A stretch of 64,000 bases of DNA from Promerops cafer (Eukaryota; Chordata; Aves; Passeriformes; Nectariniidae), in the NCBI GenBank assembly GCA_013398275.1, contig VZSE01004134.1:126761-190760 (forward strand), written 5' to 3'. This document shows positions 47,601-62,600 of the stretch, piece after piece. The notes under the pieces are model-generated. The model was not told the DNA's origin and made no database searches. It saw nothing but the letters and a program-made list of their open reading frames with translations. The stretch's first letter is position 1; each line of letters begins with the position of its first letter. The position numbers and the translations under genes were made by a program.

Positions 47601-50600
47601 GATCCTTGTTTCCATTACCTGATGTTAAGAGCGCTGAAACCTGGAATTTCTAATTCACCTTTGGAGATAGATTTAAAAGATAAGCAAAGGAAAACTTGAA
47701 TCACAGTCTCATTTATTGCTTAATTGCATTTGTGACTCAACTGGATGTGAAGTGCATGTGAGAAAAATCTCTCGGCAAGAACCTCTGCAGGGATCCCACA
47801 TCATCCTGATACCTCATCAGGAGCATCATCATCATCACCAGGCAGCTCTGCCCCCCCAGCCACACACTCCCCTGCATGATCCCTCATCTTAGAAACACTG
47901 ACTTGTGTAAGAATTGGCTTTTCCAAGTCAGTTCTACCTCTCCACTAAGATACCACAGGAGCACCAGGAGCTGAAGTCTCTTCCCTTCAGAAAACCTTGG
48001 GCTCAGACCATGTTTTGTCCATCCCTGCAGAACTGTTTAGTGCTGGAGGTACCTGGGTAAAGCTGTCAATGATGAAACACTTGTCCTGATTTTTTTATTC
48101 ACTTTTATCAAACTTACGTTTGAAGTCCATGCAGGCTTTGAATGATTCTAACTCCTGTAGGGTGTAAAACCAACTCCAGGCCAAAGATGAATTAATTTGT
48201 CCTGGTTCTTTCTTCAGTCTGAAGATATTTAAATCCCTACCATGAGGTCAGGCCTGGTAAAACTCTGCTTAACCTTTAGAGCAGCAAGAGCACCTATTCC
48301 GACATATTTTAGTTCTTGTTATTTCATTCAGTGCACTGACTTCCTTCCATGTTTTGACCCTTGCCCTGCCCTCAGTGCCCAGGAAGGACAGTTTAGCACC
48401 ACAGTTTAAGCAATGCACATTAGGGTTAGTTTTTCAGTTTTTAGAACCAGGGCCCCTAGAATAGTTAAAGCTCAATTCTGGGAGTTTCCAGACAAATATT
48501 TTTAAACTTGCAAAACACGATACTCTCCCTCTCAACACATATTTTAGACTATGAATTACCAGGGTGAAAAAGGCTCTGTTACACACACCATTAACTGCTA
48601 CAATTATTTTTGCAGTTGCTGGTAATCCCCAAATATTCATTATCTAAATGAAGAACTGATGGCAAAAAAAGGGTCATTGGCCTATCAGAAGGTCAAGATG
48701 GGGAAAGTGATACGTTCATGTGCACACACACCTACAGAAAGGTGAAACTGGTCAGGGAATTTCCAGTCACAGCTTTGCCTTTGTTCAATACCCCCAAACA
48801 TACACCAGTGGATGCCCCAAATGCTAAACCACCTCCCAGGTCTACACCAGGACTGACAGGCTGTGACTTCCCTCCCTGCTCTGGGGGACACATGGTGCCA
48901 ATTAAGGACAGTGAAAGTGGCCTTGCACCCTCAGCTCCTGCTGGAACACAAACCACCCATTTTGGATTCCTCACACATTTGTAACCAATTGAGAACGCGC
49001 TGTCACGGAGCAACTGCTGAGCGAAGCACGAACATCTCACACTCCAGACAACTGCCAGCAGCTCCTCTCATTTTCCCTTTTTTTTTTGACCTGTAGGGAA
49101 GCTTGATTCTTTGAAAATAAATACATAAAATGTTCAAGCACGTTCAACAACTTCTCCCCCCTCCCCCTTGTGTAGTTTTCTCAGAATGTTTCATCCAAAG
49201 TGCCATAAAAGAGAAGCTTACAGTAAAAATCATATTTGCCTATTTTAAAATAACACAGATTATGAAATTTCTTGTAGTGCAGTTAAACACAGTGATGGAA
49301 ACAAGAGGACCTCACAAAACACCTCAAGTATCACCTGTTCATGGGAAGACACCATAGAGATAACAGCAGCACATCCATCCTGCACACCAGTATCTTCACC
49401 TTAAGCCAACTGTTACAATAAAATTCATACATTGTCACATAACCAACGTCACAATAATGTTACCAAACCTGCCAGGACACCACCGTGCTTTAAGCAGCAC
49501 CAGAAATTATAATTTATTAACACAAAGGGCTACTGAAGATGCTTATTGGGAACAGAACAGACAGGTGAAGTGCCACAGAGCAGAGCAGGACAGGGAATTC
49601 AGCAGCCTTGCTCCCTTTGGACAGTGGGCAGGACTGTAACTGTAAATTGCATTTTAGTTTATATGTGCCTTTGTCTGCTCACACTGCAACCCCTTAATAC
49701 CCCCAAAACAACTTCCAGGACCCCCATTAAGGAGCTTGCAGTGAACAGTTCAAAATAATTGATAATTAATTGATACGGTGTTCCAAATTATCCCATGCTG
49801 CTCCCATGTTGAGAGGACTGACTGGCACACAGACTAATTCACTCAAAAGTTTACTGGAGAACATCTGCTTTGAGTCATCCATGATAATCCTTTCCAGCCA
49901 ACCCTAATGACAGCCACAGAAAACAAATCTTATTTATTCCATGCAAGGCTCCTTAAGTCATCCAGCCATTCAGCCATACTCTGGAGCTTACTATTGCTGA
50001 GATCTTTTCCAAGTTAAGCACTGGATGTTTTTACTCCAGCCTCAGACAAAAGCAGGGGTTTCTGAACTCTCAGGAAAAGATCAAGAAGCTTAATTTTCCT
50101 TTTTTACCTGCCATCTTAATCTTATCTCAGCATTTATAAACCAGGACCAATTCAGTGACTAATTTCAGGTTGTTACACAGAAGTTAAAAGGGGTTTTGGG
50201 GAAGGTTGAGGTACAGCTGTTTCCTCCCACCTCCACTTCCAACGCTGCCTTCCCAGGAAATCTGAAGGCAGCAGCAAGCTCAGCATCCATCCATACAAGC
50301 TCTACCACCATTTCCAGGTGCTGGGATGTGTTTTCTGTGGGACCAGCACACTCCACAGGATACTTTGATTCTCTTCTTTCATTTACACACCATGCCAGAC
50401 CCCAAACACAATGTGAGCACCCCCAGAACACCTTCCTGTCCTCCTGGGGACTGCCTGGACATGCAGCACAACCTGCACTCCCTCACTGCAGCCTGAAAAA
50501 CAAATGTTACAGAAACTTTCTATTGCAGACACTCAGATAAAGCAATAATTTTCTTCTTTTAGTATTTCATTGGGATGTTTCCAAAGATCTTCGCATGCCT

Positions 50601-51110
50601 GACTAGATTGTGATAAATGACAAAGCAGACCTGAGTTACCTGGAGTAGGAGCAGCTCTTTCTGTGTAACATAAAAAACTCAATGCACAATTCCAAAAACA
50701 ACTTCCAGTGTAACTGCTCATGCAGACTCATGCCTTTCTGGTAGAAAGGCTCTTTTCAACCACAAAGTTCAGGCAACAGTGCTAAAAGGCATCATTTGAT
50801 ACAGTAACATCATCCTTCTGGGTCACATTAGTGCCTTCACAAGTTTCTAAAGGATACTTAAACTTGGCCTGGAGTCACCCATCACTGGCAATCCTCTAAA
50901 ACCAAAGTGTAACACCATCATCCTCCTGAAATCACAGCTTACAACAACCACAGCCTGACTCCACCATGGGCATGGTGAACAGAGCACACAGGTATGACAA
51001 CACACAGCTTGGAGAGAATGTATTTACCTGTCATATTGCCTTCTTTTTCCCTTAAAGTTCAAATTGTTAGGAAAGTCAGTATGTTCCAGTTCTCCTCTTT
51101 AGTTGCAATG

Positions 51111-51700
51111 TGTTGGTTTGCTCCCCAGAATATACCCCTCGCACTCTCCCTGTCAATTACTGTAAACCCCACCTACCCCTCCTGAATGTTCCTTGTCCAT
51201 CAGTGTAACCCTTCCCTCCCTACCCGTGTTACCTGTAACCCCTCCCTTTTCCCTAGAACCTTCTACAAACCTCGATGCCCCATTGGGGCATGTGACCTCT
51301 TCCCTCCACCCCCCTTTTCCCATTGGACCCCTCTTTGTAAGCCCTTCCCTTTTCTCTGCCCCTGAACCCTGTCTATTGGTCCATGAGTTGTACCCACCCT
51401 CTGATTGTGTCTCCCTTAAAACCCTGGGCACAGAGGTGCTGGGGGCTGTTTGGTCCCTGAATCCTGCTAATAGGGATCTCTCCTTTCCTGGATCTTACAA
51501 TAAATCCTTGTTTGGGAGCCTCAAACCAACAGCCTCCCTTGACTCTTTTGTCTTCTCTGAGACACCAACTGCTGAGCCCGAAGAGACCTCACAGATTCAG
51601 GGAGGGGTGTTCTTACCCACAGCTGTTTCCCACTCTCGGCACGGTGCCAGAGTGTGCCCACACCACCGAGGAGCTACCTGGGACTCCAGGGCCGTGTCAT
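51111..51700 (+). mobile_element. Candidate solo LTR of an endogenous retrovirus
   Basis: Starts TGTTGG and has a compact LTR-like order: three inverted CCAAT boxes (CATTGG at 51281 and 51321, ATTGG at 51375), a TATA-like CTTAAAA near 51415, then AATAAA at 51499-51504, then a U5-like stretch with TTTGTCTTCTCTGAGACACC. The right end is uncertain (a CA near 51699) and I found no target-site duplication. No viral coding sequence is attached. Confidence 0.55.
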
Positions 51701-54124
51701 TTACCATCATACTTAACCACTTCTTCAGCATATCCATAAATACTCAAAATTTTGATGGTTTCAGAGAAAGTACTTCTGCAACACTGTCCCACCTGTAGCA
51801 CCAAAACAACTGTGACAGAAGTAAGCAGAGAAGTATAGACACTGTGGGAGACTGAACAGGTCTTTTTTCTTCGTATAAACACAAATCCAGGTGTCTATTG
51901 CCAAGCTGGAGGTTTCTGGTGGCAGTCAATACCAGCAGGAGGGTCCAGACAGAAGTTCACAGGAACATTTGCACATTTTTTGTCTTCCCTCTGGCTCCAG
52001 GGCTGTGTATCTCCTCAGGGAGTGCAGGAAAATGTTCAAGAAAATCCCAGGTTCAAGGTCAATATTGCTGGACAGGCCAGGGAGGCAGAGCTGATTCCCA
52101 AGAGGTGCAGTGCCTGCTCCAGGAGCGATGGCATCGTTGGTGTTCCTTCTCGTGGAGCTCTCAGTGTCACCTGCAGCCCAACAGCAGCTCCTGCCCCAGG
52201 CCAGGGCTCCCCCTCAGTGTCACATCTTGCCCCAACACTGCTTTTGTACAAAAGCTACCTCGCTGCACAATAATCTAAAATATGGAATAAGAAGTGAGGA
52301 GAGAAAAGTTGCTATTCACAGGAGGCTTTATTTAAATGTGACAACAGAAATACAGCGGTGCAGAGTTTATTTAGCACTTTGTGTAGGAACTATGAGACAC
52401 CAGACACTGATAATACACACCACCAACAGAAAATTGTAATGTCATTTGTTCAAAGGTACAGACCAAACACACCAAGTTAGAATTCAGGTTACAACCTGCT
52501 GGTATTTAGTTCAGTTCCCTTGCAGCTGATCTATTAACAGTTCCCCCTAGCCCCAATGTGACATGATGTTGTCTAAAGATAGGGAACACGAGATACTATT
52601 CACAGACACAACATACCAAAAAGATGACCATGCACTACTTTGCTCACATTATTGAAAATATCTGAAAGTCAGTTTGCCAAGCAAAGGTCCAATATTAACC
52701 ATTATACAAAAGATATTCTTAAAGGTAGAAGCCAGTTTTCTAATAGTATTTAGTAAAACTGATCTTTAAACATGAAGGAACCAATGATTTGGGTTGAAAG
52801 TCATTCACTGGGAGAATCTTCTATGACAGAGAAATTCATATGGAGACCATGCTTTGTAAACTGATCAGAAATCTGTGGTGCAAAACAAGGGGTAGAAGAA
52901 ATGCTCTTTGAGTACCAAGAACAGTCCAAAGAGTGACCAGGCACAGGAAGCATTATCTGCACCTCCAGACTTAAAACTCCCAGATCTACTTTAAAGAGTC
53001 AAACCAATCTGTATATATTTCATATGTACTTAGGCTTCATTTAATGGCAAAGTAACATCATCCAGATACCTTCCTGTATATACTTTACGGAGCCAGGATC
53101 ATCAAATGAAAGTAAGGTCAGATTCCAATAAAATTCCGCAGTGCGAAGAAACCGGTGGACCTGAAATATTTCCCCTGCTCCCTCCTGGCAGTGCCCACGC
53201 ACATCCCTGAGCTGGGCAGACACCCCAGCAGCCAAGAGAATGAGAGGAGCTTGCCAGCACAAAGCACAGTTTGCCCTGGCACTCACAAAGGGCCTCCAGA
53301 CACAAATCCACAGCAGCTGGGAGTGCCATGAACGCTCCAGCTCTTCTCTGCATGGCCCATTCCCAGGGAGGCACCCAAGACCCCTGGCACAGCAGGAACA
53401 GACTCCAGGCTGGGCCAAGGCAGGGGAAACCACCCAACAAAAGGAGCATCCATTGGAGGAGGATGGTACAAGAGGTAATAAAACACAGAATATGAAGACA
53501 AAACACACCCCCAGTTCCCTGCGCTACAGGAAAAGGTCTTTAAGGCAACAGAAAATAGCAACAGTGAAACACTTTTCTCTATTCATATTTATTAGCCAAT
53601 TACTGAAAGCCATTTTTGTTCCTACAGAAAGAAATACCTGTCAACTTCAACAGTTACTAAACATTTTGTAAAACACCATAAGAATCGTGCCTGTAGTGCC
53701 AACTCTGAGCTGCAGACGTACAGAGAAGAGTCACTGAAATATGACCCCCCCCAACTTCTTTTTCCACACCCCACAACAAACCCACCCCACCAGACTGTGA
53801 AGCTGGACAAATAAAAATTCATCAGCCCGATTCTGAAGAGCCCAGCAGCTGAAGAGGCCACATGAAATACTATTCAATTGGTAAAAACTCCTGCTGAAGG
53901 AATAGAGCAAGAACCAGGGAGCACAACCCCAGGCAGCCACTGCCACTCTCGCTGGCATCTGCCACAGCACACTGCAAGCAAGATCATTTAGTGTTGTTTT
54001 ACACTCAATCCCAAGCTGTAAGGAATGGCAGAGGAATCAAATCCAGCTGGAATTACATCTTCATCTCAAGGTGCAACAGCACCAGAAGAATATACACGAA
54101 GAGGAGGTCAGAGGACAGCAGCAA

Positions 54125-54149
54125 TAACCATGTTTTGAAAACATGGTTA
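54125..54149. repeat. Perfect short hairpin (12-bp arms, 1-nt spacer)
   Basis: TAACCATGTTTT, G, AAAACATGGTTA in MED26 intron 1. A similar small palindrome (GGGTTATTT, CC, AAATAACCC) lies at 29711-29730. Neither has a known role. Confidence 0.6.
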
Positions 54150-56171
54150 ATAACATAAAGTTGAAGTTTTCATTTCACACAGTATTGAAAAAATAGGTAA
54201 GAGACACATGAAGCTTGAAATAAGCCTTCCTATGCATTATTAGTCATAATAAAGAAAATGTTAATCAGCTGTTTTCATGCTCACTGGCCTAATATGCAAC
54301 AAGACAAATACTGATTGCATATAGAAACAACCAGTGAGCTACCAGTGCACTCAATCTCTCCACAGTCTCCAGAGCCACTATGGAGGTGTAAGAACATATC
54401 AGACAAGTCCAGAAGGAGCTGTTTCATTAAGATGATGGACCACATGAAGTCCCTTCCAGCCATGCCCCTACACCTGGGGAATGGACACTGAACCAGGAGC
54501 ACAAACACATTGAAACACCCGTTTCCATCTACCCCAAACTAGACTCTGAGCAGCAATTCAGAATTGTCCTCTCAAACAGATCTATACAGGTAATTCTAGG
54601 AAACAGCTTGTATTGTAAAGGACCTAAAAATTTGACACTTCCAACCTCACTGCCCCAGCACCGTGCTCCGTGTGATCCAAAAAATTGCAAAAGAAATGCT
54701 CAGAGTTTCTCTCCCCAGTCAGGCTCTGTAGTTGCTCCCTGTCACCATTTCAGCCACCTCACACTCACCCTCACAACCCCGCAATCTCTGTGCTGGTGCT
54801 AAGCTATGATACAGTTTCCTTGTCTACAGGATAATAATTTCTCCTCCTCTTCCCCCTGTATAAAAAGTTAAACCAGACAAATCTTGGTAGTTACTATTTA
54901 TTATAAGCCATGAACTGAAGTCCAAAATTATTGCTTCAAAATTTAGAGAGCCATAAAATGAGGTTGTCGTGCAAGATTCAGACAGAATAATCAAGAATAT
55001 GAAGAAAATTCAGCCTTAAAATGTGCCCCTTCTGATTCATCATGATCTTGGTGCTTTCTGCTTAAGGAACTCACCTGAACTCACTGTTGGTACCTCCCTG
55101 GGTTAAGGTAGGAGCACGGTGAGGTACCACGGGAACCCTAAAGGCAACACTTGGACAGAACCATTCTGTGACCACCTGCTCCATCTTCATTCACTCCACA
55201 GAACTGGTGAGCATTTCAAATCGTGTAACGTGTATTTAAGGACTTGATGAGAAAGGGTCCAGAGCTTTGTGAAGTTCTTAAATATTATTTTGCCCATCCC
55301 TTAAAGTATCTACCCAGAGCTGTTAACAGAGAGCAGTTTATATCCAAGTGCAATTCAAAAAGGCCCTACTAATGTCCCCACAATACAGAATTTTCACTCT
55401 TTTTAAAAAAAAGTAAAACCATTTATCACCATACCAGTGCACTTTAAATGCAGCAGGCCAACTTCTGTCAAATTTCTAGGGAAGTTTTTCAGCTGATTCC
55501 TTAAATGATAGGGGAGGTTGAGGTGAATACAATGTTGAATTCTTTGTGGAATGTATTAATACATCACACTGAAGTGCAAGATGCTCATGTGACTGCTCAT
55601 GAGAGTTTAGGCATGGTGTGTTTGTTCACAAAAACCTGAGAAAAATAGTGTTACAAACTGGGAAAGTTTGTGGAAAAGTCACTGTATCCTTTCAACAACT
55701 GTTACCAATAGTGAATTCTTGTCAGCACATACCATAAACAAGTTTTATGGATATGGGAAAAAAATTGAAATCAATTTACACATCTCCTAGAATTACTGCT
55801 CTCCAAATTCTGGATTAAACACTGCTGCCAGTCACCCATTTCCAAATACCTCTATTCTCTGAAGGCTGTGTCACCTCAGGACAATGTCACCTGTCACGAA
55901 AGCAAAGCCCCCCAGTAATCCCTGGAGAATGTTTGGCCATTCCAGCCAGTGGCACAATCCTTAGCAGCTCCTTGGAAACAAAATGCCTTCTCTACCTTTG
56001 GCTGGGAAAAAAAGTCTTCCCTGGAGGAAGGTGAGCATGGAGCCTTCTCAGCTCAAGGTTTGTAAAAGCAGCTCCACTCCAGAGCCAACTGCCCAGTGCA
56101 GTCATAGCAGGACCAAGGAACCCAGGACTCATCTGCAATTTTTTAAATATTTAAACACAGAACATGCAATT

Positions 56172-56395
56172 GTGGAATCCCAGACTGGTTTGGGTCGGAA
56201 AGGACCTTAAAACCCACCTCATTCCACCCCCCTGCCATGGGCAGGAACACCTTCCACTATCCCAGGTTGGTCCAACCTCGCCTTGAACACTTCCAGGGAT
56301 GTGGCAGAACATTCATGTAGCTCCAACCTGCCTAGGTTATTTCTAACCTAGTGGCAAAAAACTTCTCCATTTCCAGTTCAGAAAGCCCCAGTGAG
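56172..56395 (-). mobile_element. CR1 LINE 3' fragment in MED26 intron 1
   Basis: The reverse-orientation CR1 phrase GGTTTGGGTCGGAAAGGACC, then CCCCCTGCCATGGGCAGGAA, then CACCTTCCACTATCCCAGGT and CTTGAACACTTCCAGGGATG. Confidence 0.88.
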
Positions 56396-59300
56396 GCTTA
56401 AGCCTGTTGGCAACCTGTCTTGAAAACTTCAGCAAAGAGAATACAAAGTCAAAACCCAAAAGCTCCTATTTTGACAGACAAATTCTTCCTCACAAGACAA
56501 CAGACACTGAGTTTTCCAGGATGCAGCCAGGCTCCTGAGCAGTGTGCTCAACCCATGAGCTGCAGGCACCCACCTTCACAAAGAAATCTGAAACATCACC
56601 TCTTGCATCTTCTTCTCCACCTCACCGTGCTCAATTCTATTCAAGAATCAACTGTGGTTTCTCCAAGGATTAAATACAATATTGAAATATTATTTTTTCC
56701 TGGAACTTTCAGGATGACAAGTTATATACAGACATTCCCTGTCCTTTCCTGCTGCAGTTAATTCACAGAGCACGAGGAGTGTTAGGTACTGACTTGCTCA
56801 GAAAGTGTTACAGAAACTTACAGGCTTGAGTTACAGACATTTGCAGATGTGCTGGAAGTTTGTTCACCAAAGACAATTTATGACTGTGCATCATCACCCC
56901 GAGAAAACACCATGTTCCTCTACCTTCCACAGCTCTACACTCCTTAAAAAAAAATCAAACCCTCCAGACCTGTGCTATAACTGTGATACTCTGGAAGCTG
57001 ATCCTGCATGGAAACTATGTGAGAAAGCAGCTCCACAGAAGCGCTGGCTGTCACTCTGAGACAAGACTTCCACCTCTGCACAGTCATCTCCGCAGCACAA
57101 AGTCTGAAAACACGCCCAGCTGAGCGTGTCCCCGAATCCCTTGGATGCAGGATCCCTCCTTCCCAGCGGCTGGGTTAGAAACCACTCTGTTCACTAAAAC
57201 AGAACTAATTATGTTTTACTTCCAGTGACTCCTCAGCAGAAATTGCTACCACTGACTGTTTGGACATGCTGAAAATTGTACACTTTGATATTAACAATCA
57301 CACTCAGGCACGCACTGCTGCCCTGTGAAAGCTGTGCCCCTGAAAACACCAATTCGCTGCCGAGTTTTAGCAGATTGCACCTGAAATTAAAGCAATTTGC
57401 TGGCACTTAAATATTATTCCAAACACCAAAAGCATGAATTACCCACAGAAAGAGTAATTTAGCTGTTAGAACACTGAAGAAACAAACCTACATTTACATT
57501 AAACTCAATGTGAGGTACTTACTTACCTTTACCTTAAATTATTTCTTTAAAGACCAAATGTAAAAGTGGGGCCACATCCTACCACATTATACAGACCGAA
57601 GGAAGTATATTTGGAGTTATCACCAAGCACATAACTGGTGAGAAGAGATAGCAGCAAAATGTTATCAGCCAAAACAGACATGTTTTTATGTTAAAAACCT
57701 ACACACATTAATCTTAACTCCAAGCCTAATGTATTGGAGCAACTATGCCTTAAAAGCAGTGCTTCTTGACTAACATCAAACTTCTGCCACAGGCAGAATC
57801 GATTCCTCCTTCCCCACTCCTGAAACTTTTGTGGTTCCTGAAAGAAAAAGAAACACTAATTGTCACTTGCAGCAGCTTCTTGAAGAGACTGGGAAAGGAT
57901 CTCACAGGGAGAAAAAGCTTCAGCTGCAGTGGAGCTACTTTGATCAGGAGCCAAAGGTGCCAGAATGACAGTGCTGTTGTGTCATGTGGCCACAGCAAAA
58001 CCCCGAAGAGAGGCAACCACGCACATCTCACCACCCCTAAACTGGGCTGACCCTCAACTTACCGGACAAAACCCCCTCAAAAAGACAAATTGGAATTCCC
58101 AGCCCAGACCCAGACTTCTGAAACACAGCCTAAGCTGAAAGTGTTCCTATTTCCTAAGGCACAGTTTGGGTCCCTCTTCACGTGGGAGCTTTGGAGTGTT
58201 TTCCCTCCTGCCCCTGCTGGTGTCAGGCTGCAGTGCCTTGGCAGCAGGAGCTGATCCAGCTGGATCCCATGCCCATCCCATCCCAGCTCCAGCTGGGATG
58301 ACCTGCTCAGCTCCCTGCTCTCCTGGCTTCAAGGTGTGCCAAGGTGCACTCAAATGGCCTCCTACAGGATCCAGAACATCCCCAGTCAGAGCAACTCGAG
58401 AAGCACCAGCCACAGGTCCTCTGCTGCCTGGGAAGTTTGTTCCAGCACATCTCTCCTGGAAGGACCCTCACCTTGCACACCTCTTTGTTCCAAGCTGTGG
58501 CTCGTGGTGACTGCCAGAGGTTATTCCCCATATTTATACTACCTACAAAAAGTTGGTTCTTCCATTGAGGAGCTGTTTCATGGCTACACCAATAAAAATG
58601 TGTTAATGAGTTCTTTCCCTGCAGCCTCTGAGCGTTCAGTGTTCCTTTCCCACCAAGGGCTCACGTACAGCACGAGCAGATGGGTGCTTGCTGCAAAGTT
58701 TTACATTTGGATTTAAAAAGCTCTTTAATGATCCCCTATGATGACCCAGTCTGACAATGTGAGGGGGCTCAAGCTGCTCTAGGATAGCCTGAGCTGCCAC
58801 TACCCTACTGTCACCTCTCCTTGGCACGCAATTCCCCAACTCTGTGCCAGAACTGCCACCTCTCTGAGCCCAGGAGGAGCTGGGGCATGGAAGGGGTCCC
58901 TGAGGAGCCCCTGTTCAGGTAGGGTTTGGCCAGGTGAGTTCCTTGGTTGGGTCAGCACGAGGGAGGGAACAAGAACAGCTGGAGGTGGGGACATCATGGG
59001 GATCCCAGCTCCACTGGCAGCTTCAGCTGGTGTAAGCACAGGGGTTTAAGCCAAATCAATCAAATTTTTGATCATTTGGAGCACTGTCCACACAGCCTTT
59101 AGTGGAAGGTGGTGGTTTACTCTTGAGTTGCAGAGCTCACTCATGAGTTACAACTCAGGAGCATCCTCCTGGCTGGCTGTGGAGTTGTTTCCCAGCAGTT
59201 ATTCCAGGACACGTTCAGAGCCCCTGTATTGCTGCATGCCCACAAACACAGGATAATTGTGGACATCTGTGAACCATGCACAAGTGACAGCAACAAAAAA

Positions 59301-59451
59301 GGCTCTGCAAGTGAAACTTGACCATAAGGCAGCCATTGTCACCTCAAAAAACCCAGACAGGTGTGGTTAACTTTTCCAGGTGACAACACCTCCTTCCTGC
59401 CAGGTCCCAAGGCAGCAGGGAAGCACCCAGGAAGCAGCAACATTCCACTCC

Positions 59452-59670
59452 TCATGGAATCACAGACTGGGCTGAGTTGGAAGGGACCTTAAAGCCCGTC
59501 CCATTCCACTCCCCTCCCATGGGCAGGGACACCTTCCACTATCCCAGGTTGTCCCAAGCCCTGTCCAACCTGATGTTGGACACTTCCAGGGGTCCAGGGG
59601 CAGCCACAGCTTCTCTGGGCAACCTGAGGGCCTCCCCACTCACAGGAAGCTGTTCTTTTCTGCTTCCACA
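59452..59670 (-). mobile_element. CR1 LINE 3' fragment in MED26 intron 1
   Basis: The reverse-orientation CR1 phrase GAGTTGGAAGGGACCTTAAA, then CATGGGCAGGGACACCTTCC, then CTGGGCAACCTGAGGG. It closely resembles the fragment at 56172 (same family, not a local duplication). Confidence 0.88.
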
Positions 59671-62600
59671 CTCATTTAAACACTTTCAGACCCAATTCTG
59701 CTGCTGGAACTATTTGTGATGCACCAGAAGTTTTATCAAATAGTTGAGCTACATCAAAAGCTATCTGGGAAAAGATCCATATATTGCCTTTTTTCTTCTT
59801 TAAATCCTGATCAATTCCTTGGTTCAGTTCACCACACGATCCTGCACACATAAAATGGGTGTGTGTAGCAGGAATAAGAAGTGGGTGTTATTTAAATTGT
59901 CACTGCTGCCGAAACAAACACTCAAATTAGAGCTTCAGAGCAAATGACTACTGCCATCATCACTGCAACCTGGGGAGTTTCAAGGAATTAACAACTGAAA
60001 AGCAGTTTGGCATTCCCCTTGCTTTGACCCCTCAATTCAAACTTTCTGATATTTCTGTTCATGCAGCTTTTGTCTTAGCAGCCTCAAAGTTCAGAAAGGT
60101 CTCACTGCTGCAAGGTGCACTGTACAAATTAAAAGTTTTTAAACCTTCAGCCTCCCAACCTCTCTCAAGAAGTGACAGCCTGCACTGCCAAGCCAAATAA
60201 GCTTTTTTGGAAAGAACTGGACAAGCAATATTCAAAGCAAGGCCAAAAAACCAACGGTACCATCACCCTCACACAGTGAATTCAAGGGAATCCAAGTGTT
60301 TGCAATAAAGAGCACTAAGAAACACAGACCTCATTTAAAGTTATTACAAAAAACCTGAATGCAACAGGACTCTCTACATCAGGCCCAAATCTTTATCTAG
60401 AACTCAGGCTTGACATGATAACAACACTTTAGACCTTGTACATTAGGAAATGCTCCCCAACCCCCTGCATTTTGTCACACACCTGGAACAACCTGCTGCC
60501 TTCACACACAAAATGTGAGACTGCTCGAAACAAGATGAGCTGCAAGGGAGGAAAGGGACAAAGAGGGCAAGAGGTACAACAGGTTCTCTGCACCTGCCTC
60601 AAAACTGCTAAGCTCATTAGGGCTTGCAGAAAAGGATAAAGCTCAAGCAAGAGCCATTCCTAGTCTACTTTCGCCCACACGTAACACTTCCTGCATCCAA
60701 AGAAATCACTGAGACCCTCAGGAAGTGAACCACCAGCTTCCCCTGCTTTCTGTATTTCTATTATGACAGCAGTGCCCTGCACCTTCTGAAGACACTACTG
60801 GAAAGCACCTTTAGCACTGGTGAGGGAGGCTTTGTCTCCAGCACCTTGGTAAAACAACCAACAGAGAAAACAGCCATGGAAGCATCTTTAACCATGCAAC
60901 TTGTGCCAGCTGGGAGATCAGCCCATGCCAGTGCACCACCCAACCTATTCCAACACACAGGCCAATTAATTATTAATAATTCAGACCACGGGCCACTCCT
61001 GAAGGTCTGTGCAGCAAGTCCAGCTGAGATACTGCACGAACCACAGCTCGAGTTAGAGCAAAGCCCAACCTCACAGGGAGCACACAATACAGGCTGTTAC
61101 TCAAACCAAAGCTGGGTTTGTGTCACAGAGGGGTACTAACGGCAAATAATGAAGTTATTATCTAATATTTAAAAACAGGAACAGATTGCTACATATTCAG
61201 CATGAGGAACCATTTAATTGCAAGCACAATTCTAGCAGCTGGTTGGAAACAACAGGCTTGTCCACAGAGCAAAAACCAACATTTCTCATTACTCCTTACA
61301 TCAGGGAATGAACTCCCCCAGGAGCACAGAGCACAAGTTACCGAGGCAAAGGTGTTCTGCTGGCTGGAAGGGGTGGCTTCTCAGCACACAGAGTCCAAAG
61401 GCAAAAGCCTTGTTCCCACCAGAATCATGGAACATCTCCCCTGTTCTGTTCTGTCAGACCTCACAGAACAGAACTCCTGCTCTCCTCCACCTCCTGCTAT
61501 GTTCTCACAGAAGCCTTGGAAGGAAAGTGATGCTGGTACTCAGTGCTTAGGTCATGGAGCAGAAGTGGTTTGCCCATATGTTTCCTCGAGGAGAAAAGGC
61601 TGAATAAATGAAGACACAATACCAGACATCCCGGGTGGCTTCTAGGATGATGTAAGTTCTTTTAAAAATAGCTTATTTCTTATAGGTCTCCTTTGAAATA
61701 GTTCAGAATTTACACGGGTAACCTCTAAGTGTGGGAAACTAAGTTATAAATATATTCCACAGCAATTACTAGAGGAGGTTCAAGTGCTAAACATGTGTAA
61801 ATTCAGTACTGCTCCCGAGTCAGCAGGGCTTTATGGAGCAGCTGGAGATGAACAATCAGCACAGGAGATGATTTCCTGAGGCCAGCAGGTTCTGCAAGCT
61901 TGGGGAAACTATTATTTTGACCAGTTCAACCCAACAGAGGTAGAGAAACTTATGTCCTATTTTTTTTTCATTTAAGGCATGACCTGTGAGTCGACCAAGA
62001 TCCAACTAACCACTCAGGAATAAATATCCACAATGGCAGCTCGTGTTAGGGGATGTGTTAGGGAATTTAAGTGAAGCTTAAATTTACAGACCTCACAGTA
62101 AAGCACCATGAAGAACCAACCATCTCCTCCCTCCTCAGCCCCATAGAACTGGACTGGTTTTGCCCACCTGACACTCTTGGTGCAGCTTTCACCCTCTCCA
62201 GAAACACACACACCAAGTATACTGAAAAGCTTGAATTAAATCTAGGCCTCAAAGCTTGACTTTCTTGGTAAATGAGGAAGTCAGTGGCAACAATGAATGC
62301 TGTAGGTTTGAACACAACTAATTCTGTCAGGAGAAGATTCTAAGAGCCAGCAGAAAGTAGCTGGAGCTTTCCATGAGACCCTGCAGGCACAGCAGCTCAT
62401 GGCTGCACTGACTCTCCCAGCAGGAAAACAGCAGAGCAGCTTCTTGTACTTTCACACTGGTGCCCAAGTGTGATTAAACTCAGAATCCTCTTTTTAAGCA
62501 TGTTCAAAATATAAGTTTTTCTTCCCTCTGTGCCAGTGATGTGCCAGGTAGTGAACAATCAACAGCACCACATATTCCATGTGCTCCGGAGCCAAGAGAC

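Noticed and set aside
53041..53508. 155-codon minus-strand frame rich in Cys/Leu/Trp
   Set aside because: It lies in MED26 intron 1, matches no family I recognise, and overlaps equally open frames on both strands; no splice or start context supports it.
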